In this document: in pieces, positions 34,192-42,902 of the stretch
How the letters are laid out: each line of letters opens with the position of its first letter
Position numbering within the stretch: the first letter of the stretch is position 1
Assembly: GCF_947501415.1 (NCBI RefSeq)
Contig: NZ_CANMVL010000024.1
Span: 1 to 57,021 of the forward strand
DNA: 57,021 bases
Source of the DNA: an uncultured Halomonas sp.
Lineage (GTDB): Bacteria > Pseudomonadota > Gammaproteobacteria > Pseudomonadales > Halomonadaceae
Direction: 5' to 3'
Made by a program: the position numbers and the translations under genes
The notes under the pieces: model-generated
The model's input: only the letters and a program-made list of their open reading frames with translations
What the model was told of the DNA's origin: nothing
Databases searched by the model: none

Positions 34192-36105
34192 ATGGAAGTG
34201 GAATGGCTGGAGATACGCCAGCATATGGGGCAGTTCCCGCCCTTCGACGCCCTGTCCGACGAGCTGCTCGACGAGATCGCCAGCCAGGTCGAGGTAGCCT
34301 ACTTCCAGGCCGGCAGCGATATTCTGGTGCTCGATGAGGAGGTCAGGGAGCTCGGCTATGTGCGCAGTGGCGCGGTGGAGGTCTCTCGCCGCAACGGCAG
34401 TCTCCACAATCGCCTCGGCGAGGGCGATATCTTTGGACACTTCAGCCTGCTGCGTAACTACCGGGTGCGCTTCCCCGCCCGTGCCCTGGAAGATAGCCTG
34501 ATCTATTTCATCCCGGATGCCGTCTTCCAGCGACTGTGCGAGCAGGATGACGACTTCGCCGACTTCGTCGAGGTGGAGCGTCCACGCCTCGAGACGGCGG
34601 TGGAGCAGCACAAGCAGCAGAACGACATGCTGATTACCCGGGTGCGCAAGCTGCTCAGCCGCTACCCGTTGATGCTGGAGGCCAGCACCACATTGCAGGA
34701 GGCGGCCAGCCAGATCACCGACTACGGCGCCTCGGCGGTGCTGGTGCTCGATACCCCCGAGGAGAACTCGCGCTATGTGCTGCGTGACAGCGAAGAGCGC
34801 GACTGGCAGGTGAAGGGCATCCTGACCGACAGCGACTTTCGCCGTACGGTGGCCGAGGGGCTTCCGCCAAGCACACCGATCGGCGATGTGGCGGGCAAGC
34901 GGCTGGTGGCGGTTCAGTCCGGCGAGTCGGTGCATGAGGCGATGCTCACCATGCTGCGCAACAATATCCACCATCTGCCGGTGATGCATCGTCGCAGCCC
35001 GGTGGGCATCGTGCACCTCTCCGATATCATCCGCTACGAGACCCACTCCAGCCTCTATCTGGTCAGCAATATCTACAGCCAGTCCACGGTGGAGGGGCTG
35101 GCCCGGCTGGCGCCGGATGTGAAGGGCACCTTCGTGCGCATGGTCGAGGATGGCGCCGACTCGCTGATGATCGGCAGCGCGCTCTCCACCATCGCCCGCA
35201 GCTTCACGCGCCGCCTGCTGGAGCTGGCCGAGGAGGAGCTGGGGCCGCCGCCGGTGCCCTACTGCTATATGGCCATGGGCTCCATGGCGCGCAATGAGCA
35301 GACCCTGGTCACCGACCAGGACAACGCCCTGGTGCTGTCCGACGACTACGACCCCGAGCGTCACGACGGCTATTTCATGGCGCTGGCCACGCGGGTCAGC
35401 GATGGCCTCGCCGCCTGCGGCTATGCCTACTGCACCGGCGATATCATGGCGACCAACCCTCGCTGGCGGCAGCCGCTGTCGGTATGGAAGGGCTACTTCC
35501 AGGACTGGATTCGCGACCCCACGCCCGAGCGGCTGCTGCACAGCTCGATCTTCTTCGACCTGGACGCGGTCTATGGCGAGCACCGGTTCGTGGAACAGCT
35601 CCAGGACCTGGTCGCCACCCAGGCGCCCCACAGCAATCTGTTCCTGGCGGCCATGGCCCGTAACGCCCTCAACCGCACCCCGCCCCTGGGCTTCTTCCGC
35701 ACCTTCGTGATGGAGAAGGATGGCAAGCACAACAACAGCATCAACCTGAAGCGACGCGGGACCGCACCGCTAACCGACCTGATTCGTGTTCACGCCCTGG
35801 CCTGTGGCTCCCATGCCCAGAACAGCTTCGAGCGCCTGGACGATATCAGCCATACCCAGCTGCTGCCGGATGGGGTAGGCGAGAAGCTGCGCCATGCGCT
35901 GGAGTTTCTGAGCATGACGCGAGTCCACCATCAGGTGATCGATGTTCAGGCCGAGCGTGAGCCGGACAACAATATCGAGCCGGAGAATATCAGCGACAGC
36001 GACCGGCACACCCTGAAGGATGCCTTTCAGGTGCTGAGCAATGCCCAGAAGTTTCTCAAGTTCCGTTATCCCCTGCCGCCCGCCTCCCAGCGGCGGAGGC
36101 GATAG
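34192..36105 (+). CDS. cNMP-binding/CBS/DUF294 nucleotidyltransferase-like signalling protein
   Basis: This 637-residue protein has three parts. A cyclic-nucleotide-binding-like domain covers about 10-140 (FQAGSDILVLDEEVRELGYV). A CBS pair covers about 155-285. Then comes a DUF294-type nucleotidyltransferase domain with AMGSMARNEQTLVTDQDNAL and its helical substrate-binding partner (ALNRTPPLGFFRTFVMEKDG). The G-S-x-x-R and D-Q-D motifs needed for nucleotide transfer are present. The overall plan recalls the GlnD N-terminal half but without a GlnD-like remainder. Its target is unknown. It is coupled to the exonuclease gene 2 bp downstream. Confidence 0.92.
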   Translation: MEVEWLEIRQHMGQFPPFDALSDELLDEIASQVEVAYFQAGSDILVLDEEVRELGYVRSGAVEVSRRNGSLHNRLGEGDIFGHFSLLRNYRVRFPARALEDSLIYFIPDAVFQRLCEQDDDFADFVEVERPRLETAVEQHKQQNDMLITRVRKLLSRYPLMLEASTTLQEAASQITDYGASAVLVLDTPEENSRYVLRDSEERDWQVKGILTDSDFRRTVAEGLPPSTPIGDVAGKRLVAVQSGESVHEAMLTMLRNNIHHLPVMHRRSPVGIVHLSDIIRYETHSSLYLVSNIYSQSTVEGLARLAPDVKGTFVRMVEDGADSLMIGSALSTIARSFTRRLLELAEEELGPPPVPYCYMAMGSMARNEQTLVTDQDNALVLSDDYDPERHDGYFMALATRVSDGLAACGYAYCTGDIMATNPRWRQPLSVWKGYFQDWIRDPTPERLLHSSIFFDLDAVYGEHRFVEQLQDLVATQAPHSNLFLAAMARNALNRTPPLGFFRTFVMEKDGKHNNSINLKRRGTAPLTDLIRVHALACGSHAQNSFERLDDISHTQLLPDGVGEKLRHALEFLSMTRVHHQVIDVQAEREPDNNIEPENISDSDRHTLKDAFQVLSNAQKFLKFRYPLPPASQRRRR

Positions 36106-36107
36106 CC

Positions 36108-36827
36108 GTGATCTTCAGGGGGGTACGCCAACCCGCCCCGGGCTGGGCGGAGTATGTCGCCGACCGTGCCGCCCGGGTGCGCCACCCCCTGCTGGCCGAC
36201 TACTTTGCCGCCGGCTGTCCGGCGCCCGATACCCCCATCGGCGAGGCGCCACTGGTGGCGCTGGATATCGAGACCACCGGCCTCGACCCGCGCCGTCACG
36301 CCATCGTCAGCATCGGCGTGGTGCCTTTCAGCCTGGCGCGCATTCCCCTGCGCATGTCCCGTTACTGGGTGTTGAAGCCGTATCGCGAGCTAACCCGGTC
36401 CTCGGTGACCCTGCACCGCATCACCCATAGTGAAGTGATTGACGCCCCCGACCTGCAGGAGGTGCTGCCCGAGGTGCTGGAGGCCCTGAAAGGGCGCCTG
36501 GCGGTGGTGCACTACCGCCATATCGAGCGCGGTTTCATCGATACGGCCGTGCGTCATCGGTGGGGGGAGGGGCTGCTCTATCCGGTGATCGATACCATGT
36601 CGCTGGAGGCGCGGCTGCACCGTCAGTCGCTGTGGGCACGTTTCCGACGCTGGCTGGGGCGGCCGCCGGTCTCCATTCGCCTTAATGCCAGTCGTGAGCG
36701 CTATGGCCTGCCAGCCTATCAGGGGCATCATGCACTGGTGGATGCGCTGGCCACGGCCGAGCTGTTTCAGGCCCAGGTGGCTAGCCGCTTCTCGGCCGAG
36801 ACGCCGGTAGGCGATCTATGGAGTTGA
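36108..36827 (+). CDS. DnaQ-like 3'-5' exonuclease
   Basis: The 239-residue protein is a DEDDh exonuclease. Motif I is LDIETTGLDPRRHAIVSIG, motif II lies near VVHYRHIERGF and motif III is HHALVDALATAELF. An N-terminal extension of about 45 residues precedes the nuclease fold. It almost touches the DUF294 gene (2-bp gap). This pairing recurs in gammaproteobacteria, often near acetate or organic acid transport, which suggests a joint regulatory task rather than DNA repair. A terminator follows. Confidence 0.93.
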   Translation: MIFRGVRQPAPGWAEYVADRAARVRHPLLADYFAAGCPAPDTPIGEAPLVALDIETTGLDPRRHAIVSIGVVPFSLARIPLRMSRYWVLKPYRELTRSSVTLHRITHSEVIDAPDLQEVLPEVLEALKGRLAVVHYRHIERGFIDTAVRHRWGEGLLYPVIDTMSLEARLHRQSLWARFRRWLGRPPVSIRLNASRERYGLPAYQGHHALVDALATAELFQAQVASRFSAETPVGDLWS

Positions 36828-36921
36828 GGAGTTAGACGCAGAAGCAGCAGAGGTCGGTGAGCCTGGCGCTGTGAGACCGAAGGCGAGAAGCCAGGAGGTT
36901 GAGACTGGCCGTTGGCCACAA

Positions 36922-36957
36922 ACGCAAAGAGGCGGCCCGTAGGCCGCCTCTCTGCGT
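36922..36957. terminator. Bidirectional terminator between the exonuclease and BCCT genes
   Basis: GAGGCGGCC and GGCCGCCTC form a perfect 9-bp stem around CGTA, extended outward by ACGCA and TGCGT. The two flanking genes converge here. A smaller TGGCC/GGCCA hairpin lies just before it. Confidence 0.85.
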
Positions 36958-36999
36958 CTTGACGAGTCGTCTATCCTACCGACTCACTGGCTTGTCGAC

Positions 37000-38673
37000 C
37001 TACTTGGCCTTGGGCTCGCTCATCAGCCCCTTGACGATGGCGTAACAGCCCACCAGCAGCACCAGGGTGAAAGGCAGCCCGGTGGTCAGCGCCGCGGTCT
37101 GCAGGGCACCGAGGCCGCCGCCCAGCAGCAGGGCGATGGCGATGCCGCCCTCGATCAGCGCCCAGAACACGCGCTGGGGCTTCGGTGCATCGACCTTGCC
37201 GCCGGCCGTGATCGAGTCGATCACCAGCGAGCCGGAGTCGGAGGAGGTGATAAAGAACACGATCACCAGCACGATACCGACGAAGGAGGTGATGGCGGTC
37301 AGCGGCAGGTACTCCAGCATGGTGAACAGCTGCAGCTCGAGCGCCGCGTCCTGCACCTCGGTGATGCCCTGGTTGATCACCTGGTCGATGGCGGTGGTGC
37401 CGAAGGCGGTCATCCATACCACCGAGGCCAGGGTCGGCACCACCAGCACGGCGATCAGGAACTCACGCACGGTACGACCCCGGCTGACCCGGGCGATGAA
37501 CATGCCGACGAAGGGCGACCACGCGATCCACCAGGCCCAGTAGAAGGCGGTCCAGCCCTGGCTGAAGTTGGCATCCTCGCGTCCGAACGGCATGGAGAGG
37601 GCCGGCAGGTTCTTCACATAGCCCAGCAGGTTCTCGAACACCCCGGTGGCGATCATCAGCGTCGGACCCACGGCGATCACGAACAGCAGCAGCAGCAGGG
37701 CGAGCGCCATGTTGAGCTGCGACAAGCGCTGCACGCCCTTGTCGACACCCAACATGATCGAGCCCAGGGCGACGATGGTGATGCCCAGGATCAGCAGGAC
37801 CAGGGTGAGGTTGGTGTCGGGGATGCCGAACAGATAGTTGAGACCGGCCGATGCCTGGGTTGCCCCCAGCCCCAGCGAGGTGGCCAGACCGAACAGCGTG
37901 GCGAAGACCGCCAGGATATCGATCAGGTGACCCGGCCAGCCCCAGATGCGCTCACCCAGTATCGGGTAGAAGATCGAGCGCATGGTCAGCGGCAGGCCCT
38001 TGTTGTAGGCGAAGATCGCCAGGGACAGGCCGACGATGGCATAGGCGCCCCAGGGGTGCAGGCCCCAGTGGAAGATGGTAGCGGCCATGCTCAGCGAGAC
38101 CGCGCCGGCCTGGTCACCCTCGGCGCCACCCAGCGGTGACCAGTCTGTGCGCAGGCCATCCTCGCCCAGACCGATGCCACCCAGAGCGGTGCCAAAGTGG
38201 CCCAGCGGCTCCGATACGCCATAGAACATCAGGCCGATGCCCATGCCGGCGGCGAACAGCATGGCGAACCAGCCGGCATAGCCGAAGTCAGGCTTGGCGT
38301 GGGCACCCCCGATTCGCACCTTGCCCATGGGGGTGAAGATCAGCACCAGCGCGAGTATCACGAAGACGTTGGCGCCGAGCAAAAACACCCAGGTCAGCTT
38401 GGTGGTCAGGAAGCTGAACATGGCATCGAAGATCGGCTCCATCTGAGCCTGCATGGCCAGCGTCAGGATCACGAACAGCAGGATCACGACCGAAGAGACC
38501 ATGAAGACCGTGCTGTGCAGATCCACGTCGACCCCTAGCGGGGACGCCTTGATATTGTCTTGACCGATCACGTAATCCGTATCGATCAGGTTTGCCGGCC
38601 CTTCCGGGGCCGGAATCCCCTCGGAACCCTGCTGAGGCTCCTGGGGCTTGTCGTCGTTGGTCGGTTTGGCCAC
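37000..38673 (-). CDS. BCCT-family glycine betaine/choline-type transporter
   Basis: The 557-residue carrier has twelve predicted membrane segments and polar ends. The classic family elements are intact: FAAGMGIGLMFYGVSEPL for sodium and substrate, the aromatic box YWAWWIAWSPFVGMFIARVS, and FITSSDSGSLVID. This points to sodium-coupled uptake of glycine betaine or a close compound under salt stress, in contrast to the divergent carrier at 19094-20788. It follows a UspA gene on the same strand with a 75-bp gap, and a bidirectional terminator closes the unit. Confidence 0.95.
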   Translation of the reverse strand: MAKPTNDDKPQEPQQGSEGIPAPEGPANLIDTDYVIGQDNIKASPLGVDVDLHSTVFMVSSVVILLFVILTLAMQAQMEPIFDAMFSFLTTKLTWVFLLGANVFVILALVLIFTPMGKVRIGGAHAKPDFGYAGWFAMLFAAGMGIGLMFYGVSEPLGHFGTALGGIGLGEDGLRTDWSPLGGAEGDQAGAVSLSMAATIFHWGLHPWGAYAIVGLSLAIFAYNKGLPLTMRSIFYPILGERIWGWPGHLIDILAVFATLFGLATSLGLGATQASAGLNYLFGIPDTNLTLVLLILGITIVALGSIMLGVDKGVQRLSQLNMALALLLLLFVIAVGPTLMIATGVFENLLGYVKNLPALSMPFGREDANFSQGWTAFYWAWWIAWSPFVGMFIARVSRGRTVREFLIAVLVVPTLASVVWMTAFGTTAIDQVINQGITEVQDAALELQLFTMLEYLPLTAITSFVGIVLVIVFFITSSDSGSLVIDSITAGGKVDAPKPQRVFWALIEGGIAIALLLGGGLGALQTAALTTGLPFTLVLLVGCYAIVKGLMSEPKAK

Positions 38674-38748
38674 GAGACATCTCCCTTGAGGTTAATGGTA
38701 AGCGCAGGTTCGAGTTATTGGTGTACGCGAGTGGTGGTAGTGACGTCG

Positions 38749-39177
38749 TTATTCGTTAGCGTCGGGGCGCACCAGGAAAACCGATGCACTGGTGCGGCTG
38801 GCGACCTGGCTGCCATTGGCCGGCATGACGATATCCAGGTGGCGGTGGGCATGGGTCGGCATCACCACGAGGTCGGCCTCGACCTCGTCGATGGCCTTGA
38901 CCAGCGTGTCGACGAGGTCGGCAACGGGGTCGACACGAGTGATCATCTTGCTGCTGACCGGCTGGCCATGTACCTGACCGCGCTGCTGGGCGAAGGCCTC
39001 CAGCTTCTGGGCATACTCCTCGGGGGTGCGGGCCACGCTGCCCGGCGTGGTGGCGGTGACCCCGACATAGCAGACCTCGGCCTGGTAGTGGCGTGCCATG
39101 TCGGCGGATACCTTCAGCGACGGCTCGATCACTTCGATATGTGCCAGATCGACCGGCACCATGATCTTGTTGAACAT
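38749..39177 (-). CDS. Universal stress protein (UspA family)
   Basis: The 142-residue protein has the UspA fold: FNKIMVPVDLAHIE at the N-terminus, ADLVVMPTHAHRHL, and a C-terminal nucleotide-binding loop GSQVASRTSASVFLV (G-S-x8-S-V type), which suggests ATP binding. AAGGAGAAG precedes the start. It lies directly upstream of the BCCT gene on the same strand. Halomonas elongata has a UspA protein (TeaD) that regulates the ectoine TRAP transporter, so a regulatory role on this BCCT carrier is a reasonable inference. Confidence 0.93.
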   Translation of the reverse strand: MFNKIMVPVDLAHIEVIEPSLKVSADMARHYQAEVCYVGVTATTPGSVARTPEEYAQKLEAFAQQRGQVHGQPVSSKMITRVDPVADLVDTLVKAIDEVEADLVVMPTHAHRHLDIVMPANGSQVASRTSASVFLVRPDANE

Positions 39178-39360
39178 GCCTGCTTCTCCTTGTTTGCCAC
39201 GCGTCCTGTTGCCACGGGGCTTCTTGCGATGCGCTTCATGCTGCGTAGCTTGTTGCTACGAGCTAGCCTGCAACGGGTCGGAAATGGCGGCTCTCCTTTC
39301 GAATGCCGGCCGTGCTGAGCCGACCTTGCTGACATTAGTGTAGTCGCATCTCGGCATGCA

Positions 39361-39390
39361 AAAGGGGAGGCACTGTGGTGCCTCCCCTTT
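39361..39390 (-). terminator. Terminator of the proVWX operon
   Basis: AAAGGGGAGGCAC (39361-39373) and GTGCCTCCCCTTT (39378-39390) pair perfectly over 13 bp with a 4-nt loop; on the minus strand the stem ends in a short T tract. It lies between proX and the promoter region of uspA. Confidence 0.88.
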
Positions 39391-39435
39391 GCCTGGTCAA
39401 GCATCAGCCAGGGAGGAGTGAGCCGTTATCCGCCC

Positions 39436-40305
39436 TCAGGAGGCGGCGTCGAGCCACTCCTGAACCACGTCCTGGTTCTCCTCGACCCACTTCTTGGCCT
39501 CCGCGTAGGCGTCGTCACCCTCTTCCTGCATGAGCATGACCTCGCCCATCATCTCGGTGTCCCACTCGAAGGCGTCCAGGATGGCGAAGGCCTCGGGCAT
39601 CTCCTCCTCGAGACCCTGGCGGACGATGGTGTGAATCTTCTCCTCACCGCCGTAGGTGCCCTTGGGGTCCTCGAGGAACTTGAGATCCCAGCGCGCCAGC
39701 TTCCAGTGGGGCGCCCAGCCGGTCACCGCAACGTCTTCCTCGTTGTCGATGGCGTTCTTGAGGGCGGCGGTCATGGTCGCGCCGCTGCCGCTGACCAGGT
39801 CATAGTCGAGGTCGTAATCCTCGATGACCTGCTCGGTCAGGCGCATCACGCCGGCGCCCGGATCGATGCCGGTGATCTTGCCGTCGAAGCTGTCGACGTG
39901 ATCGTTCAGGTCGGCGATGGAGTCGGCTTCACTGTAGGCGGGGACCACCATGCCCAGCTTGGCGCCCTCGAGGCTGGGACCGGCATCGACCAGGTCATCC
40001 TTGAGCTTGTCGTAGTAGTCCTCGTGCGTGATCGGCAGCCAGCCGGCCAGGTGTGCATCGACGTCACCGGTGGCGACCGACTGCCACATGGCGGCGGCGG
40101 ACAGCGAGGAGGTCTCGACATCGTAGCCGGCCTGCTCCAGCACCACCTGCATTACGTTGGTGGAGGCGACGGTGGAGGCCCACTCGACATAGGCCAGGTG
40201 CACGGTGCCCTTCTCTTCGGCTTGCGCGGCGCCCGCGGTAAGAGCGGCGCCGGTGGCCAGGGCCAGGCCGGCGAGGCGGATGCGACGGTTAAGCAGATGC
40301 TTCAT
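39436..40305 (-). CDS. proX: Glycine betaine ABC transporter substrate-binding protein
   Basis: This is the periplasmic betaine receptor of the ProVWX/OpuA-type importer. The start at 40305, preceded by AAGGAAGGAA, gives 289 residues with a Sec signal peptide (MKHLLNRRIRLAGLALATGA, cleavage after AQA). Mature features match OpuAC-like receptors: HLAYVEWASTVASTNVMQ, the tryptophans in DAHLAGWLPITHE and TGWAPHWKL that form an aromatic cage, and an acidic, salt-adapted surface (EEEMPEAFA, EEGDDAYAEA). It is the last gene of the proV-proW-proX operon and is separated from proW by a hairpin. Confidence 0.93.
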   Translation of the reverse strand: MKHLLNRRIRLAGLALATGAALTAGAAQAEEKGTVHLAYVEWASTVASTNVMQVVLEQAGYDVETSSLSAAAMWQSVATGDVDAHLAGWLPITHEDYYDKLKDDLVDAGPSLEGAKLGMVVPAYSEADSIADLNDHVDSFDGKITGIDPGAGVMRLTEQVIEDYDLDYDLVSGSGATMTAALKNAIDNEEDVAVTGWAPHWKLARWDLKFLEDPKGTYGGEEKIHTIVRQGLEEEMPEAFAILDAFEWDTEMMGEVMLMQEEGDDAYAEAKKWVEENQDVVQEWLDAAS

Positions 40306-40365
40306 CGTGATTCCTTCCTTCGAGTATTTACAGGCAATACTCTGGCGAGTTCTTGTTAGGCTTTC

Positions 40366-40394
40366 AACCGAGGCCCTCAACGCAGGCCTCGGTT
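40366..40394 (-). other. Perfect 10-bp intercistronic hairpin between proW and proX
   Basis: AACCGAGGCC (40366-40375) pairs with GGCCTCGGTT (40385-40394) across a 9-nt loop, without a T run on the minus strand. It probably sets mRNA stability so that the receptor is made in excess over the membrane parts. Confidence 0.65.
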
Positions 40395-40412
40395 GTTTCC
40401 GGTGTTTCCGGC

Positions 40413-41255
40413 TCAGGACTTGCGCTGTTTGCGCAGGGACTGGGTCAGGCGGTCGAGCAGCATGGCCAGGATCACCACGGCGATGCCCGCCTCGAAGCCA
40501 TCCCCCGGACGCAGGCGCTGGATGGCACGCCACACCTCGCTGCCCAGGCCATCGGCGCCGATCATGGCGGCGATCACCACCATGGAGAGGGCCAGCATGA
40601 TGGTCTGGTTGATGCCCGCCATTACCGTGGGCAGCGACAGTGGCAGCTGCACCTTGAACAGCTTCTGGCCACGGGTGGCGCCGTAGGCGTCGGCGGCCTC
40701 GATCAGCTCACCGGGCACCTGGCGGATGCCCAGGGTGGTGAAGCGGATCGCCGGCGGCATGGAGAAGATCACCGTGGCGAAGATCGCCGACACCGAGCCG
40801 ATGCCGAAGAAGGGGATCGCCGGGATCAGATAGACGAAGGCCGGCATGGTCTGCATGAAGTCGAGCACCGGCATGATCACCCGGTAGAGCCGCTCGGAGA
40901 GCGCCGCGGCGATGCCCACCGGCAAGGCGATCACCACCGCCACCAGGGTGGCGATGACCACCAGGGTGAGGGTCTCGATCATCGGGTCCCACAGGCCCAT
41001 GTTCCAGATCAAGGCCATGCCGGCGGCGGCGCCGATCGCCAGGCGTACGTTGGCCAGCCACCAGCACAGGCCGACGATGATCAGCAGCAGACCCCAGGGG
41101 GGGAGCCACATCAGGGCGTCGTTGAGGCCGTCGATGCCGGTCTGGGTCACCCGGGAGATGCCACGGGTGACCATGGAGTACTCGCTGGTCAGCCACTCGA
41201 GGCTACCTTCGATCCAGTTGCCCAGGGGAATACGGGGAATGTCGATCGCCATCAC
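40413..41255 (-). CDS. proW: Glycine betaine ABC transporter permease
   Basis: The 280-residue inner-membrane permease has about seven hydrophobic segments. It includes the ProW/OpuAB features GIAAALSERLYRVIMPVLDFM, TMPAFVYLIPAIPFFGIGSV, and the EAA-type coupling loop ELIEAADAYGATRGQKLFKV. It overlaps proV by 4 bp (start of proW within the proV stop), so the two are translationally coupled. Confidence 0.95.
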   Translation of the reverse strand: MMAIDIPRIPLGNWIEGSLEWLTSEYSMVTRGISRVTQTGIDGLNDALMWLPPWGLLLIIVGLCWWLANVRLAIGAAAGMALIWNMGLWDPMIETLTLVVIATLVAVVIALPVGIAAALSERLYRVIMPVLDFMQTMPAFVYLIPAIPFFGIGSVSAIFATVIFSMPPAIRFTTLGIRQVPGELIEAADAYGATRGQKLFKVQLPLSLPTVMAGINQTIMLALSMVVIAAMIGADGLGSEVWRAIQRLRPGDGFEAGIAVVILAMLLDRLTQSLRKQRKS

Positions 41256-42499
41256 TGGTCTCCTGCCGCTGCCGTGAGATTGTCTTCATTTACCGTCGAG
41301 GGCTCGGCGGCCTGGGCCAGCTGGTCGAGCACCGCCCCCTTGACCACCACACCGAGCAGCCGGTTTTCGGCATCCACCACCGCGATGGGGTAGCTCTTCT
41401 CGCTGAACATGGCGAACAGGTTATGCATCGGCTCGTCGAGCCTTACGCTACGGAACTCCTGGGTCATGCAGTCGGCGATGGTGTCCTTGCCGTCGTTGGC
41501 CGCCTGCTCGAGGGCATCGACCTCGGCCAGCCCGACCAGGGTGCGATCCCGGCGGGTGACATAGATGGAGTCGATGTTGTTCTCGTGCATCTTGCGCAGC
41601 GTGGTGCGGGGGCCGTCGGTATCCCGGGCGATGGCGCGCACCTTGCGCATGGCGTGCTCGGCGGTAAGGATCTTGGACATGTCCACGCCTTCCACGAAGC
41701 GCCTCACGTACTCGTCGGCAGGCTGGGTCAGGATCTCTTCCGGCGTGCCGATCTGCACGATCTCGCCATCCTTGAGCAGGATGATGCGGTCGGCGATATT
41801 GAGCGCCTCGTCGAGATCGTGGGTAATGAACACCGTGGTCTTCTGCATGCGGCTCTGCAGTTCCTGCAGCTCCTGCTGCATGTCGCCGCGGATCAGCGGG
41901 TCCAGTGCCGAGAAGGCTTCGTCCATCAGCAGCACGGTGGAGTCGTTGGCCAGGGCACGGGCCAGGCCCACGCGTTGTTGCATGCCGCCAGAGAGCTGGT
42001 TGGGGTAGGCGTCTTCCCAGCTCTCGAGGCCCACCTGCTTGAGTGCCTTGCTGGCGATCTCGCTGCGCTCAGCCTTGTCGACCCCACGGATTTCCAGACC
42101 GAACTCGGCGTTCTGCTGCACCGTGCGGTGCGGGAACAGAGCAAAGTTCTGGAAAACCATGGAGAAGTGGCGGCGGCGGCACTCCAGTAGCGCCTTGTCA
42201 TCGAGCTCGGGGATATTCTCGTTGTCGATGATGATCTCGCCCTCGGTGGGCTCGATCAGCCGGTTGAGGCAGCGGATCAGGGTCGACTTGCCGGAGCCGG
42301 AAAGGCCCATGATCACCAGCAGCTCGCCCTCGTAGACATCGAAGTCGATATTGGAGAGGCCCAGGGTCTGGCCGGTCTTTTCGTGAATCTCGGCGCGCTT
42401 GAGGCCCTGGTCACGCAGTTCGAGCCCCTTCTTCGGGTTGCTGCCGAAGACCTTGCTCAGGTTGCGAACCCGAATCTTGACGTTTCGGTTCTCATTCAT
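41252..42499 (-). CDS. proV: Glycine betaine ABC transporter ATPase with CBS domains
   Basis: The 415-residue ATPase energises betaine uptake. Walker A is GLSGSGKST, the signature is LSGGMQQRVGLARAL and Walker B is VLLMDEAF, all intact. Two C-terminal CBS domains (about 285-400, VRAIARDTDGPRTTLRKMHE, then EPMHNLFAMFSEKSYPIAVV) are the ionic-strength sensor in OpuA-type systems. The N-terminal GLELRDQGLKRAEIHEKTG is the typical linker before the ABC fold. It is the first gene of proVWX, downstream of a TetR-like operator. Confidence 0.96.
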   Translation of the reverse strand: MNENRNVKIRVRNLSKVFGSNPKKGLELRDQGLKRAEIHEKTGQTLGLSNIDFDVYEGELLVIMGLSGSGKSTLIRCLNRLIEPTEGEIIIDNENIPELDDKALLECRRRHFSMVFQNFALFPHRTVQQNAEFGLEIRGVDKAERSEIASKALKQVGLESWEDAYPNQLSGGMQQRVGLARALANDSTVLLMDEAFSALDPLIRGDMQQELQELQSRMQKTTVFITHDLDEALNIADRIILLKDGEIVQIGTPEEILTQPADEYVRRFVEGVDMSKILTAEHAMRKVRAIARDTDGPRTTLRKMHENNIDSIYVTRRDRTLVGLAEVDALEQAANDGKDTIADCMTQEFRSVRLDEPMHNLFAMFSEKSYPIAVVDAENRLLGVVVKGAVLDQLAQAAEPSTVNEDNLTAAAGDQ

Positions 42500-42622
42500 T
42501 GATTTGCCTTCTTGTCAGTCCCTGGCGTAACGCAAACGGCGCAGCATATGCCGGGCCGATGCCGCCTAGTTTGGCATGCGGGAGCGTTGACGGTTGCGAA
42601 AGGTCCTACACCCTACTTTTTT

Positions 42623-42638
42623 TTGAACGATCATTCAA
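42623..42638. promoter_or_regulatory. TetR/BetI-like operator upstream of proV
   Basis: TTGAACGATCATTCAA matches its reverse complement at 14 of 16 positions and sits next to a T8 tract. The TTGAA...TTCAA arms resemble BetI sites of choline/betaine genes as I know them. The position about 125 bp upstream of proV fits a regulatory site. No betI is in the window. Confidence 0.45.
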
Positions 42639-42751
42639 CTTAAGCGCCCGATGCGATGGGGCGGCCTGTTCGTCGCGCCATGAGGATACGCGATCTGTTA
42701 TATGACGCCAGCCGCTGTTCAGAGCTATTGCAGATGGCAGTACCGCTCAAG

Positions 42752-42857
42752 GCTGTTCCGGCGACAGGCCGTCGAGGGGGCGCTACGAGTACCTCCCTGT
42801 AGGCTACCTCGGCCATCCTTGGTCCTCGGACCCCCTCGCTGACCTATCCCCGGCGCC
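42752..42857. repeat. Interspersed palindrome-flanked element, copy B
   Basis: This is the reverse-complement relative of 26575-26680. Terminal arms CCGGCGACAGG and CCTATCCCCGG pair at nine of eleven positions; a second stem CGAGGGGG/CCCCCTCG pairs perfectly inside them. It contains the small palindrome GGTCCTCGGACC. No open frame needs to pass through this copy. Confidence 0.85.
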
Positions 42858-42902
42858 TTTCACCATCACTCTATCTGGAACCGCGATAGCCCTGAGCCGC
42901 CG

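Larger units (their letters stand above)
42500..42902. other. Non-coding region upstream of proVWX
   Basis: There is no gene here. It contains an operator-like inverted repeat close to proV (42623-42638) and, farther away, a copy of the interspersed element (42752-42857). The region is also downstream of the FUSC gene, since both flanking genes are on the minus strand. Confidence 0.65.

Noticed and set aside
34132..35730. Minus-strand open frame of 532 residues
   Set aside because: It is antisense to the CBS/DUF294 gene; composition is typical of a mirror frame.
42499..42705. 68-residue open frame upstream of proV
   Set aside because: It overlaps the likely promoter and operator region, has no ribosome-binding site and no recognisable sequence.
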